A stretch of DNA of 64,000 nucleotides, from positions 789,357 through 853,356 of the forward strand of contig JAJHZJ010000421.1 of NCBI GenBank assembly GCA_023548195.1. Direction: 5' to 3'. The translations under genes and the position numbers were made by a program. Position 1 is the stretch's first letter, and the number at the start of each line of letters is the position of its first letter. This DNA is from Bettongia penicillata ogilbyi (Eukaryota > Chordata > Mammalia > Diprotodontia > Potoroidae). Shown piece by piece: positions 11,612 to 21,239 of the stretch. The notes under the pieces were generated by a model. That model had not been told where the DNA came from. It ran no database searches and saw nothing but the letters and a program-made list of their open reading frames with translations.

Positions 11612-12094
11612 GCTCACCCTTTTTGTTTAAACAGGAGTAGTATCATAAGTGGTTGGGAGTTTGGGGGAAGACAGGAGGGTACTCAAATCTGCTTTGGCTT
11701 CTAGTATCACCTTTCTATCATAGCACAAAGGCATTTAATGCAACAGGGGAGAAGGAGGCAAAAAAGAATACAAAAGGCAGCAATTCTACCTTAAACCCAG
11801 ACTGCCCAGGGCAGACACGTAGCCCCAAGAAAGAAAAACATTTTTGGCTTCCTTGATCTCAGAAAAGCCCAGGAAAATAGCCTTGAGCAAAACAGGAGTG
11901 GAACCCTTCCTCCCAGCACAATCTTGTTCATGCCTTACCAGTCTCCCCTCAGTTTACCTGAGCCGTGACCAGTGAATGCCATCCAAGAGGCTGGGGGTTG
12001 GCAATTCCCTTACAATTCCCCCTTTTTGTTTTGACCCAATCTTTCCCTGAGGACAATGATGTTCTGTCCACCGGATATTAGGGAGTCCTGGACA
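11612..12094 (-). other. Spacer between env end and 3' LTR with two polypurine-tract-like motifs
   Basis: On the minus strand, ACAAAAAGGGGGAA (about 12,016-12,032) follows closely after the env stop near 12,095. A second, similar tract (AAACAAAAAGGGT, 11,616-11,628) sits directly against the LTR. Betaretroviruses normally carry the tract immediately next to the LTR, so the intervening ~390 bp is unexplained. I recognise no open frame in it. Confidence 0.7.
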
Positions 12095-12557
12095 CTACGC
12101 AAAGCAAGTGATACATATGGGCACAAGCAGCAGTACCAACAATGCTACTACAAAACCTATCAATAAAGGTGAAAACCAGGTCTTTATATGACCCCATGAA
12201 CTTAAACTATTGAAGAACTGAGTTATTTGTAGCCATTTTTTCAGGTGCAAAATCAACATCTGCTTCCTCATCTAATTCTTCTGCCAATTCAATTAAGCTC
12301 TGGATATCCAAAGTGACATTATCTGGAATTAGCCCATGCAATTGAGCTCTAATTTCTTCCCATTGGACTTGTGACTCATTATACAATTTCTTAGTCAAAC
12401 AAAAGACACTATATCTATAATCACATTGCAATTTGTGTTGTAACTGTAACATAAACACTTCTTCACCAATGACTTCAGTTACCTTTTGGAGTGTATGAAT
12501 GGCTTCATAAAACTTATCGTATATTTTTGCTTGTTGCTTTAAAGCCTGCAGATACAT
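12095..12557 (-). pseudogene. env: env transmembrane-subunit remnant
   Basis: An open segment (12,557 to 12,207) encodes about 116 residues. It is rich in Leu/Gln/Glu with a helical, coiled-coil-like pattern, followed by two cysteines in a short CDYRYSVFC loop and an N-glycosylation-type NVT. This arrangement is typical of class II retroviral transmembrane ectodomains. A stop and frame change follow. In another frame, 12,119-12,172 encodes a strongly hydrophobic segment (Ile, Gly, Val, Leu) that fits the membrane anchor, with a stop at about 12,095. The upstream end, including any fusion peptide, is not in the same open frame. Assignment rests on order, motif pattern and position. The gene is broken and non-functional. 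Confidence 0.75.
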
Positions 12558-13729
12558 TTTTCATAAGGGCATGCAAGTCAGAAGCTTGAACTATTGTGTT
12601 GTGTGTATTAGAGATAGATATAGCTGATGCAGTGGATGCTAAAAACAGCTTCTGCTAACATCGGGGTCTTGTTAGAATAAACACTCTCCCTACTGTCTTT
12701 GGTCCCATACATACTTGCACAGAACAATTCTGGCATGTAAAATTGAAAATTTCTGTCATGTTCTGATATGCCTCTAATTTAGATCTGTTGTTCCTGTCCC
12801 AGAGAAATATATGTTTGTTCCCTAGACATACTGTGCCCATTAAAGTAACGTTGTTAGATTTACTTGGTGATGCTATAGCAGGCATTCCCTGCACTGTGTG
12901 TCCTCCTATTACTAAGATAACCTTATCTATTCCCTGAACAGGCCTTCTAACCTCAGGATACCCCTTATAATTAATATACATTTTGTCTAAATATACAAAT
13001 TTGTATACAAATATACAAATTTTTTGTCTAAATATACAAATTTGTCTAAAATTTGGCGCATATTTTTCATCAGGCAAGTATGCAAGATTGTGACATGAAT
13101 ACAACATTTCTGTGTAGTTTCCCATAAACAAGTTTGTCTCCTGACAAGTATGTGTGTGACATTCTCAAATCGTAAAAACCCTGTATTCAAATGCCAAATA
13201 GTTACATATCTCTTCTCTTGTAAATTACAAAGTGGTCTATATTCCATCCCATGAGCAAGTCCCATGAAGTCCTTGTTTGACCAAACTACCATTGTCCCAT
13301 TTATCCTCCATATGAATAGATTGTAAGCAGGTCATGCATCATTTTCATCCAGTGTCTCTTGTCCATCCACAATAGGGGCACATCAAGGATACCTCTTTAT
13401 TCCAATCACCTGTGTGTAATTAAACTAAACCCATTCCAATTCCCAGAAATACCCTTCTGTAGACAAAGTGGGAAACCTGCGACTAGTCATGACAGGTAAA
13501 GTGTCTCTGAAAAAGAGTCCCATTATTATCATAGTCTAGTCCATTGTCTTTAAACATGTGAGAAATATAGCCTTGGATGATAAGTTTAGGCATTGTCTCA
13601 CTCCATGACATCACCCTTAACAATGGTGGATTCATGATGAATGCCCATCTCTGTTGTTCCTTTGGTGTTGGGTCAAAGGACTCTGTTGTTGAGCGTCATG
13701 ATGAGTACGAGAAGAATGAGAGGAGTCAT
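12558..13729 (-). pseudogene. env: env surface-subunit remnant
   Basis: Minus-strand fragments in at least two frames (13,292-12,987 and 13,131-12,655) contain several Cys residues and N-x-S/T glycosylation sites, as expected for a retroviral surface glycoprotein. A candidate start at 13,727-13,729 lies just before the integrase stop (13,736-13,738). It opens a short Leu/Ile/Val-rich leader-like segment, but a stop follows after 18 codons. Env starting close to the pol end is the normal retroviral layout. A local AT-rich tandem expansion (12,981-13,050) has disrupted the frame. The subunit is assigned by position between integrase and the transmembrane region, not by a diagnostic motif. Confidence 0.65.
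12981..13050. repeat. AT-rich tandem expansion inside env remnant
   Basis: Repeated 'ttgtctaaatatacaaattt' and 'tatacaaa' units, about three and a half imperfect copies. It lies where two env frames overlap and adds repeated Ile-Tyr/Leu-Asp-Lys codons. Confidence 0.85.
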
Positions 13730-13735
13730 CGTGAC

Positions 13736-14310
13736 CTAGTTGAGTGAATTTGAAATTTTTTCATTCGCTGCTGATAGCATCTCCTTGCTCCCTGTGACTG
13801 CTTCACCTTGGCGGTTGTCCTCTATCACTCTTATCCTTTTCACTGGAACACACACTTCTTTATTATCATCTTTTAAAACACAAACATACCCCTTTCCCCA
13901 CATTAACACTGCATGAGGACCAAACCAGTTTTTATTCTCATCATGCCACATTACTTTACTGGCTGCTATCACGGCACTTGTTACTGCTGATTCAGTCTTT
14001 GCAGACTCCTTATTAGGAGATGTCAAGAATTTCATAGCAGCCAATAAGCCATCATTATTGAATTTTAAATAATTTAGAGTATAAACAGCCAAATAATTTA
14101 GAGTATTAACAGCCAATTGTAATTTACCATCAAAACAGCCAATTGTATTTAGAGTATAAACAGCCAATTGTAATTTATCATCAACTCCGGGTCCAACCAA
14201 TGTAATCTGTAATTTATCAGCAACTCCTGGTCCAACTCTCCCTTTTTGTTTTTGCAAGTAGGTCTCCAGGGAGTGATTTGCTCATTCCACTATAGCTTGA
14301 CTGGGGGAGC
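13736..14310 (-). pseudogene. pol: pol remnant: integrase C-terminal region
   Basis: The minus-strand open segment 14,257-13,736 reads through W-x-D-E-N-K-N-W-x-G-P-H-A-V-L-M-W and then a hydrophobic strand and a basic V-P-V-K-R-I-R-V-I motif. This is the pattern of a betaretroviral integrase C-terminal DNA-binding domain running to the end of pol. A short preceding stretch in another frame (to about 14,310) resembles the end of the integrase core ('S-Q-A-I-V-E'). The DDE catalytic core and zinc-binding domain are absent. The N-terminal third of the open segment consists of the tandem repeats described separately. Confidence 0.75.
14061..14225 (-). repeat. In-frame tandem expansion inside the integrase remnant
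   Basis: Imperfect units of about 20-50 bp contain 'tttagagta(t/a)aacagcca' and 'aattgtaattta(c/t)catca'. On the minus strand they encode repeated peptides of the type L-Q-L-A-V-(Y/N)-T-L-N. At least four partial copies stay open in frame. Confidence 0.85.
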
Positions 14311-14329
14311 CCAGTAACATGTAAAGTGA

Positions 14330-14771
14330 AAATTCCGGCCATGAATTGTTGCATCTGTAAAAACATTAATTCCCTCTATTGGGCTATGAGCACAGCATAA
14401 GGCACACAAGCTCTGTTCTTTATCTGAGCCACATGTACCCACTCAATAATCCCTTGTGTCTGATGTAAAACTCCAGTGGGTATTTCCTCAGTAAACAAGA
14501 TTGTTTCTTCCAAATCCTGTGATTCTAATATCCTGCTAGTAGTGCACTCTGTAATCTCTTCTGCACTAATATATATATTCCAGTGCTTCAGCTGTCCATT
14601 CTCTGCGTGAATTTAATTGAGAAGGACCTTTCATTAAATCATATAATGGTTTCATTTGACCTGTTGTGATCCCCAATTGTGGCCCACACCACTGAATTTC
14701 CCCTATCAAGTTTTGAAAGTCATTTAAAGTGGTAACCTTTGTAGAATCTAAGATAGGTGATTTCAAACTTA
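14330..14771 (-). pseudogene. pol: pol remnant: reverse transcriptase thumb/connection and start of RNase H
   Basis: The minus-strand segment 14,766-14,566 reads D-F-Q-N-L-I-G-E-I-Q-W, then an L-G-I-T-T-G motif and P-L-Y-D-L-M-K-G. This is the thumb/connection pattern of class II retroviral RT. The reading continues in the same general direction to about 14,420 (T-G-V-L-H-Q-T-Q-G-I-I-E-W). A short I-N-V-F-T-D-A motif near 14,360-14,380 in another frame resembles the first RNase H active-site strand. The palm with its YxDD site is missing upstream, and the rest of RNase H and the integrase core are missing downstream. Deletions on both sides are therefore directly visible. Confidence 0.75.
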
Positions 14772-16377
14772 AATCTTACTACTGAATAGATGTACATCAT
14801 TGTTTCACAGGCTAGTTACTCCTTTTCTGATTACATTTACTCTGGAAGAAAAATCCCTTAGAAATTAGTCTATTAATAAGTTCAAACACTAAAGTTAACT
14901 TTTGCTTGGAACTAGCTTCAGGAACGTGATAATCTGATGTTCCTACAGATAGTGATGGTCTCTGCAGAAAAGTTGCAGTTGGGTCTGGGAACTCAGGAAC
15001 TATGATCCTGAAACCTGATGTTCCTACAGATACTGATGTTCTTTGCAGGAAAGTTGCAGTTGGGTACAAGTTCAGATTAAATAAGCAAGATCTTTTCTGC
15101 TCTATAGAGCATTACATATTAACTTATTGATACATTGTCTTGAAAATGAAACTTTAAAACTGTTTTAAAATTTTTCCTGTTGTTAACAGTCACCAAACTT
15201 TCTTGAAAATTGTAGTTGAAAACTTTCAAAATGATAGTTCTCTACCCTAGATCTAATCTGGAATGATAAGAGGTACAATTCACTGCAGACCGAGCTGAAT
15301 GATGAGGCGAGACTGCAGGGCAAAAAAATCTTAATGGTTCCAACCTTTACTCAAGTAAAGTGCACTTCTGTGTCCACCCCTTAAGAACTTCTTTAAAAGA
15401 AAGGGTCTTGAATTCCATCAGAAGGGAGGGAGACTTCTGGACTTCTGGAGATTTTACCCAACAGCACCAAATCTCCTCCGTTCTGCTGGAGAGTTCAAAA
15501 ACCGTATATCTACTGAGGTGTCTCTTAAGATTTATGCATATTTCCAATTGGCCTTAGCACCAAATAATATAACAAATCCTGATCTGTTTTAAACATCCAA
15601 TTAGGAGTGACACATTTCATTTAAAATATGACCAGAATTACTACTTTTTGGTTATTTCTTATTATACAAAAAACTTCTCTTGTAGGTGAGGCATGAGATA
15701 ATGAAAATGCTAATCAGCCTGCCTCTGATGTGAGGGAAAATTTTCCTGAGTTTTTCTTATCATTCTCTCCACTTTCACAACCTGGCCAAGGTTAGAAAGT
15801 AGAAAGAGAGAGAGAATTTTACCAACAACTTTCCAATAATTTCCAAAACTTTTATGCTTTCCCTAAACTTCATATCCATGTTGTTCTCCTAGTGGGCTTT
15901 GATTAAAGCCCCTTTAAAACTGCACAGACATTATGTCCTTGCATTTCTTATCTAAAATTGCATTTTGCAATCATATAAACTAAATAATATAAGAGTAGTT
16001 CCTCTCTTTCTCTCTCCCATGCTTCTCCCTGACACTGCAGCCATCAGAGAGAAGGGAGGAGGGAGAGGAAAAGAGATAACATTCCAAGGTCCAGCTACCA
16101 TGGAGCTGACCGTAATAACTCACAAACACATGCATACAGAACATGTAAAGACACAACATATATACAGACAATGAAAAAGGAGTCCAAAAACTGAGAAAAA
16201 TTATAACACAAATTATAACTTTGGCTTACTTTCTAGCACTATGTAACAAACATCCTTTTTGAGAAGGGCCTACTGAGCAACCCTGTTTCTTTAGAATTTT
16301 GTAAATAAACCTAGTATAAGATTCCTATTCTGGACTTACTCCAGTAATCCTTTTCTTCTGGGCTGCTGAATTTGTAA
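14772..16377. other. Unassigned DNA between gag and pol remnants
   Basis: In an intact provirus this interval would hold capsid, nucleocapsid, protease and most of RT. I find no Cys-His zinc knuckle, no protease motif (D-T/S-G) and no RT palm on either strand. It contains a tandem duplication (14,934-15,065) and an AT-rich, CT/GA-patterned remainder. It may be foreign DNA inserted in the provirus, or heavily decayed viral DNA. Confidence 0.5.
14934..15065. repeat. 51-bp direct repeat pair with 81-bp period
   Basis: Copies at 14,934-14,984 and 15,015-15,065 share 'ctgatgttcctacagata', 'tgcag' and 'aaagttgcagttgggt' with about four mismatches. Flanking 'tcaggaac' is also partly duplicated. Confidence 0.9.
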
Positions 16378-16842
16378 CTACGCCACAGATCCAGGCCTTA
16401 GGCCAACTCTGGATGTATTTCCTGGTTGAATTTCTGACTGTGCCACATCCCTCATTCCTCTCTGTCCTATCTGATCATGATTGTCTCCTGAGCTCCCTGA
16501 CTGCCAAAGCTCCAAAGATAAAAACAGGGGGGCGGTAGGCGGAGGTCTCGACTCCTCACCGGAAATCTCTACTAGGGAGTCTCTCATTTGTATCACACAA
16601 GCGGCCAAGCGAGTAGGAGGCGGGGCACCCACAAGGGCTGCTTTTTCCACCCATACAAGACAAACTCAGTCTCAACAAGCAACTGGAGGTGGTGTCCTGA
16701 TAAGAGGCCATCTGTTGGCCCACCAGCAGCAAGTCTTTATATGAGGCTGCATCCATTCCTTTTTGCATAATTTGTAGAGATGACATGCTAGCACTGCCTT
16801 ATCCTCGGGCCAGATCATTGGAATGCTACTTCCTTGACCCAT
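16378..16842 (-). pseudogene. gag: gag 5' remnant (matrix region)
   Basis: An ATG at 16,840-16,842 lies about 90 bp downstream of the primer binding site and opens with M-G-Q-G-S-S, an N-myristoylation-type start usual for betaretroviral matrix. About 35 further residues are rich in Lys/Leu/Trp. The frame then shifts, and the continuation (16,650-16,378) is Pro/Ser-rich with a stop at 16,378. No capsid major homology region is present. Assignment rests on the position after the primer binding site and on the start motif. Confidence 0.65.
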
Positions 16843-16930
16843 AATATTCCCCCCAGCTTCCCCCTGCTAAACAGTGAGATTGTGTAGTCCTTCCCCCATA
16901 AAGGGAGGTCAAACGGTACCTATTAATCCC

Positions 16931-16948
16931 ACCCCACATTGGGTGCCA
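16931..16948 (-). promoter_or_regulatory. Retroviral primer binding site, lysine-tRNA type (decayed)
   Basis: On the minus strand TGGCACCCAATGTGGGGT begins two bases after the LTR end. It fits the lysine (Lys-1,2) primer-binding pattern of betaretroviruses, with G-to-A or C-to-T changes at two CpG positions. Confidence 0.85.
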
Positions 16949-16950
16949 GC

Positions 16951-17306
16951 TGCACAGAGCTATCCCCCGGCCTTGGTCGGGCTTCCTAACCCCAACCGTA
17001 TCCAACCAGGCTACCTCCAGCCTTTGCTTGCTTACCCTGCCTCCAGTCTTCGGACATCTCTGGCCCCTGCCATGTGGCCTATTGCATGGCAGGGCTATCG
17101 TCTCTTCCATGGAGGGGAAATGACTACACATGCACCCGACGTGGCCAGTACACTTCACTTTATTGCTTACATCTCTCCCAGATCCCTCCCCGACAACTCC
17201 TTATATCCCCAGCCAGAGCCCCACCCATGTTCCTCCCTGAGGACAGAGCCAGCTCCCAAAGGGTAGTCCCAGCACCCGAAGGTGGTCCAGAGCTTGGCCC
17301 TTAACA
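16951..17306 (-). repeat. 5' LTR of the endogenous retrovirus
   Basis: 356 bp with TGTTAAGGG at its 5' end and GTGCA at its 3' end on the minus strand. A TATA-like GATATAAGG lies at about 17,199-17,207 and AATAAA at 17,159-17,164. Transcription would run leftward into the gag remnant. The signals match those in the 3' LTR. Confidence 0.9.
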
Positions 17307-17454
17307 GCAGCCAAGAAAAAGAAAGACACCAGACATGGAGGGAAACAGCAACAGTTGCTACTGATAATCACTATAAAGCTAGGAGGGCCCAGAAGAGCCT
17401 TTAGGCAGGGGCCCATTGACATTCCAGCTTCAGAGTGTAGTAGTTTTAGGGTTT

Positions 17455-17579
17455 TGGGAAAGGATAAAGGAAGGGAAGGGAAAGGAAGAGAAGGGAAGAG
17501 AAGGGAAGGGAAGGGAAGGGAAGGGAAGGGAAGGGAAGGGAAGGGAAGGGAAGGGAAGGGAAGGGAAGGGAAGGGAAAG
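17455..17579. repeat. (GGGAA)n polypurine satellite-like tract
   Basis: More than 20 near-perfect copies of AAGGG with a few AAGAG variants. Open frames of Gly-Arg-Glu-Gly-Lys or Phe-Pro-Ser-Leu arise solely from the repeat. Strand asymmetry makes it a candidate for triplex DNA or replication slippage. Confidence 0.97.
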
Positions 17580-17707
17580 AAATTGACCAGTAAAACCCAA
17601 GACAATTGGGCATTTTTTGGCCATCCAAATTTACCTTCCTTTGAAGAGGAGAAGGAAGGGGAGGGAGAGGCAGACAAGAGAGGAGGAGCAGCTGCATCTA
17701 CTCACAG

Positions 17708-17835
17708 AATTGTGTTTGTCCTTTGTTGCTGAAGAAGACCATGCTATCAGAGAAATGATGACATGACTTGTACTTGACTGTTTTGAGTGATGGAGGGTTG
17801 TGCAGGTTACCAGTCCCACTTCTCCAGCTCTCCAT
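17708..17835 (-). mobile_element. RTE-derived element 3' end
   Basis: Shares 'gttgctgaagaagacca', 'cagagaaatgatgacatgac' and 'ttgagtgatggagggttgtg' with 10,935-11,235. It is cut off after 'cttctccagctctcc', where a SINE begins. Confidence 0.65.
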
Positions 17836-17839
17836 AAAT

Positions 17840-18150
17840 AGTGTTACAATGGATGGAACATTGGATCTGTGGTCAGGAATTTGTGGGTTCAAAACCAGCT
17901 TTAGAAACTTACTTATGTAACTGTGGGTAAGTCATAATCTCTGTTTGCCTCACTTTCCTCAACTGTATAATGGGGATAAGGCTTGCACCTACCTGGCAGA
18001 ATTCATGTGAGGATTAGTATTTGGGGTCAATTCTTGTAAGATCAGCTGTGAGGATCAATATTATAAGATAATTTGTAAAACACATTTAGCACAGTTCTGG
18101 GTATATAGTAAGCACTAGGTAAACACTTATTCCCTCACATGCTGGGAAAA
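17840..18150 (+). mobile_element. MIR/THER1-type SINE
   Basis: Sense order: head ('caatggatggaacattggat'), 'gtgggttcaaaaccagctt', 'ctgtgggtaagtcataatct', 'cctcaactgtataatgggga', 'acctacctggcagaattcat', 'cagttctgggtatatagtaa' and 'gcactaggtaaacactta'. Nearly complete. Confidence 0.85.
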
Positions 18151-18154
18151 TTCT

Positions 18155-18895
18155 CAGAGAGAAAAGGCAGCAGAAGCATGGAGAGGAGTGAAGTATGTCT
18201 GTCCTGAGCCTATCCTCCAAGTAGAGAAGGGAACCAGGATGGTGAAGTATGAGAAAGATCTAGTTTCCGAGAGTAGCCCCAAGAAAAAAAGAGTATCCAC
18301 CCTGTTCAGTCACCCATTGAGAGTCCAAAGGCTTTGGGTGTCTTCTCCAGGCTAGGCACCCTTTACAGGCAGCAGCACCTTACCAGAGATCAAACCGACT
18401 TAATATACAGTCCTGGATAAGATAAAGGAATCCAGTGGTGTTTTCTCTTTTGTTCTTAGGGTGTTTTATAAAAGATCTAGGTTTAACGGGAGACTCACAT
18501 TGTCACCTTCACTGGGAACCCATACACATACAGCACAGTAATAGTACGTAACATGAATATTCCAGAATTAATTTAGGCATTTCTACATCAAAGGATACCT
18601 ATTTTTCTAGTTATTTGCCACCACAAAAAGGGTACTATTAATATTTGAATGAATATACATGCTTCCTATATCCAGTCTCTGACTTCCTTAAAGTATATGC
18701 ACAGTGGCCTCCACTATCTTTCAAAAATCACTGACCATAGAAATTTCTAGTGGCCAGCCCTGTGATTACGAATCTCTCTGGTTAACTAGGTTTACTTTGA
18801 ATAAGAGCAAGAGGTAACCAAAGTCAATTTCTAGCCTTTCCATATTGGCGATTATACCACCCTTGAATATGATCTACTAGTCTTATACCTGTTCT
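18155..18895. other. No recognisable gene or repeat
   Basis: Mixed-composition unique-looking DNA. No open frame above background and no TE block shared with other parts of the window. Confidence 0.45.
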
Positions 18896-18899
18896 TAAT

Positions 18900-19165
18900 A
18901 AATACTAATTAGCTAGTATTTATAAAGGTAGCACTTTAAGGTTTTCAGAGTGTTTTACAAATATTAGCTCACTTTACAGACCCAAGGAGGGAGGTGCCAT
19001 TATTGTATTACCTAACTTTTACAGATGAGGAAGCAGAGGTTGATAGAGGTTAAGTGACTTCTTCAGGATGGCACAGGTACAAAGTGTCTGAGACTGAATT
19101 TGAACTCAGGTCTTCCTAACTCCAGGCCAAGCACTCTATCCACTGCACCATCAAACTGCTTTTTA
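18900..19165 (-). mobile_element. MIR/CORE-SINE, antisense
   Basis: Contains 'tttacagatgaggaagcaga', 'aggttaagtgacttcttcag', 'ctgaatttgaactcaggtct' and 'tctatccactgcaccat', the full antisense CORE-to-head order. The upstream 'tttacaaatattagctcac' is typical of MIR3-like ends. Confidence 0.85.
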
Positions 19166-19169
19166 GACT

Positions 19170-20395
19170 TTGGGCACTAAGAGGGAAGAGGCCTTGTTAT
19201 ATCTCAAGATCCTTTCCCTCAAAAAAATCTTAGTACAGTATTTTGTACCAAATAGCTAACAAATAAATGCTTGTTCTCATTATCAGTAAGATCTATTGGA
19301 GTTTCCAGACTCTGCATACTTCCTTGGATAATTCATGGTAGCCTGTCAACACTACAGGGAGACAATGGATTTTTTTTAAAAAATTCTAGTATGTTATGGA
19401 AATGCTTGTTTTATCTCATAAATATGATTTTTAAAAGGATTGTAAGAAATTCTAACCATTAATAATCTAATCGAATGGTTTGTGATATGTAATGAAATAT
19501 GGTTTTTATATTGTAGGCAACCAAAAATTAAGATGCAGAGCATGATTGCCATAAAAATTTTGTTATTCCTCTAACAAGTTGTCCAGTGTTTTTGATTTTC
19601 TTATTTAACAGGTGATTTATATCTTGAGATTTACTCTTTTTTCTTGGGAGATAATAAAGGTGAACTAAAACAAAACAATGTTCACTCTAAGTCACTATTG
19701 CCAAGAGCTCCTGGTTTTCATTTTTACCTTTCATAGACCAAAGACTATGACTGAAACCTGTGATCAAACCAACATATACTATGCCATGTACTTCTTCTGT
19801 GTATTTCCTGCGCCATCTCCAGATGATGATCTTTCAGAAGTCTTCTTTTCATTTAGACTCGGATCACGAGCAATTTTTTGATGAAGAATCCCTCCCTACA
19901 CATTTTTCCAACCCAACTGAAAGTTCTCTCTCACTCCTCAAATTTTCCTAGGACAATGTCTTTTTTCAGGTAGCTCCTTTGCTTCCATCACACTTTACCC
20001 TATATTGGGCTTATCTGATCGATGTTTTATTTCCTAGGGACAAGCCTTTGTCCTTACTGTCTTCCAAATGGTATTTAATAAGTAGTCACTGAATATTTAT
20101 TGAATTGAATCTGATATATTTTATTAACTTTTAAACATGTTTTATAAGAGCTACAGCTTCTCATTCTTTCCACAATTGGGCAAAACATATTCAATTAAGC
20201 TTTGGACTGACAACATAACTTGTTGCTTTATTTTTTCAATTTTGTAATTATTTATCCTTTAAAAACATATTTGCTAATATGCTTTATAATTACAAGCTAA
20301 CCTAGCTATCCTATCTTCTTAATGACTGAAAATTCTTTGTAGTCACAAATATCATGAATACACAAAGTTTAAATTAAAAGTACAAAGAAAAGTCT
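19170..20395. other. No recognisable gene; possible L2/MIR tail pieces
   Basis: Open frames near 19,680-19,950 are short and overlap in two frames with no domain signal. An L2-like tail scrap lies near 20,080-20,112 ('gaatatttattgaattgaat'). Confidence 0.45.
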
Positions 20396-20397
20396 TT

Positions 20398-20497
20398 GAC
20401 TGTAATTTTGCTGATTAGTGAGTAAGCAGACACATGTTTGGCTTTAAAGACTTCAAGCAAATATTCAAATTGCTAATATGGCAGAGGAAGTGCTGGA
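20398..20497. repeat. Direct repeat copy 1 (~100 bp)
   Basis: Shares about 100 bp with 21,780-21,880, including 'ctgtaattttgctgattag', 'gagtaagcagacacat' and 'tttggctttaaaga'. About ten differences are visible by eye. Not matched to a known TE. Confidence 0.85.
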
Positions 20498-20510
20498 GAT
20501 TTTTCAAAGT

Positions 20511-20527
20511 GTGTGTGTGTGTGTGTC
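20511..20527. repeat. (GT)n microsatellite
   Basis: A run of eight GT units. Confidence 0.9.
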
Positions 20528-20679
20528 CATAAAATTAATGTGCTTAGTACCTGAGAGTAAAGATTCCTTTAGGCAAAGACCAAGTATTGCAGAGCTCCTT
20601 AAGAAATAAGCAAATTTGATCTATTCCAGGTAGTTTTTATAAAGTTTTATTCTGAATGAGCTTATAGAATAGCAGCAAT

Positions 20680-20885
20680 AATAATGCTTGGCAGTTGTGT
20701 CTAATACCTTAAGTATTAGAAAGAGTTTACATCCATTATCTCACGACAACCTTATGTGATAGATGCTGTTATTGCCATTTTACTGATGAAAGTGAGAGAA
20801 GAGACTTGCCCAGATGCACAGCTGAAAGTGTTCAGGCTGGTCTTCCCGACTACAAGTCGTATGTGACACCTAGTCGCCTCACTCT
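20680..20885 (-). mobile_element. MIR-like SINE, antisense, diverged
   Basis: Contains 'catccattatctcacgacaa', 'gccattttactgatgaaagt' and 'gacttgcccagatgcacagc' in antisense order, with a decayed head. Confidence 0.65.
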
Positions 20886-20904
20886 GTGTTCTAATGATGT
20901 TCAT

Positions 20905-21155
20905 ACATTGCTGTTGGTCAGTCATTTTCAGTCATTTCTGATTCTTCATGATCACATTTGGGGTTTCCTTAGTAAAACATGGGAGTGGTTGGTCATTTCT
21001 TTTTCCAGCTCATTTTACAGATGAGGAAATTGAGGCAATCAGGGTTAAGTAACTCGCTCAGGATCACACAGTTCATATCTGAGATCAGATCTGAACTCAT
21101 GAAGATGAGTCTTCCTGACTCTAGTTCTAGCACTGTATCAACTTCACCACCTTGT
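20905..21155 (-). mobile_element. Mar1-type CORE-SINE with RTE-like tail
   Basis: Plus-orientation order: tail ('ggtcagtcattttcagtcat'), 'ggggtttccttagtaaaaca', 'cagctcattttacagatgag', 'gaaattgaggca', 'ggatcacacagttcatatct', 'gagtcttcctgactctag', then a head remnant. Nearly full-length. Confidence 0.85.
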
Positions 21156-21239
21156 TCACATATACATAAGTAGATAAAATTCTGAATAGGTGGACCTAAG
21201 CTAAGCACAACATTTATCCTTCATCCTTCTATGAATTAG

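Larger units (their letters stand above)
11243..17306 (-). mobile_element. Class II (betaretrovirus-like) endogenous retrovirus, defective
   Basis: Provirus of about 6.06 kb on the minus strand. In transcriptional order it holds: 5' LTR, lysine-type primer binding site, gag 5' remnant, about 1.6 kb of unassigned DNA, an RT/RNase H remnant, an integrase C-terminal remnant, env surface and transmembrane remnants, a polypurine tract, and the 3' LTR. Most of gag, all of the protease, and the RT and integrase catalytic cores are missing. Every retained reading frame carries stops or frameshifts, so it cannot encode a working virus. The two LTRs differ at roughly 8% of aligned positions by eye plus several indels, which indicates an old insertion. 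Six-bp target-site duplications are not clear (11,237-11,242 against 17,307-17,312 match only partly). Confidence 0.88.

Noticed and set aside
12095..13729. env as a domesticated (syncytin-like) gene
   Set aside because: Stops, frameshifts, an AT-rich expansion and separation of the membrane anchor from the ectodomain show a dead gene.
11237..17312. Six-bp target-site duplication of the provirus (gaggcc / gcagcc)
   Set aside because: Only four of six positions agree, too weak to claim.
17201..17732. Long open frames with Gly-Arg-Glu-Gly-Lys or Phe-Pro-Ser-Leu repeats
   Set aside because: They result only from the (GGGAA)n tract and extend into the LTR and flanks. No domain, start context or codon pattern.
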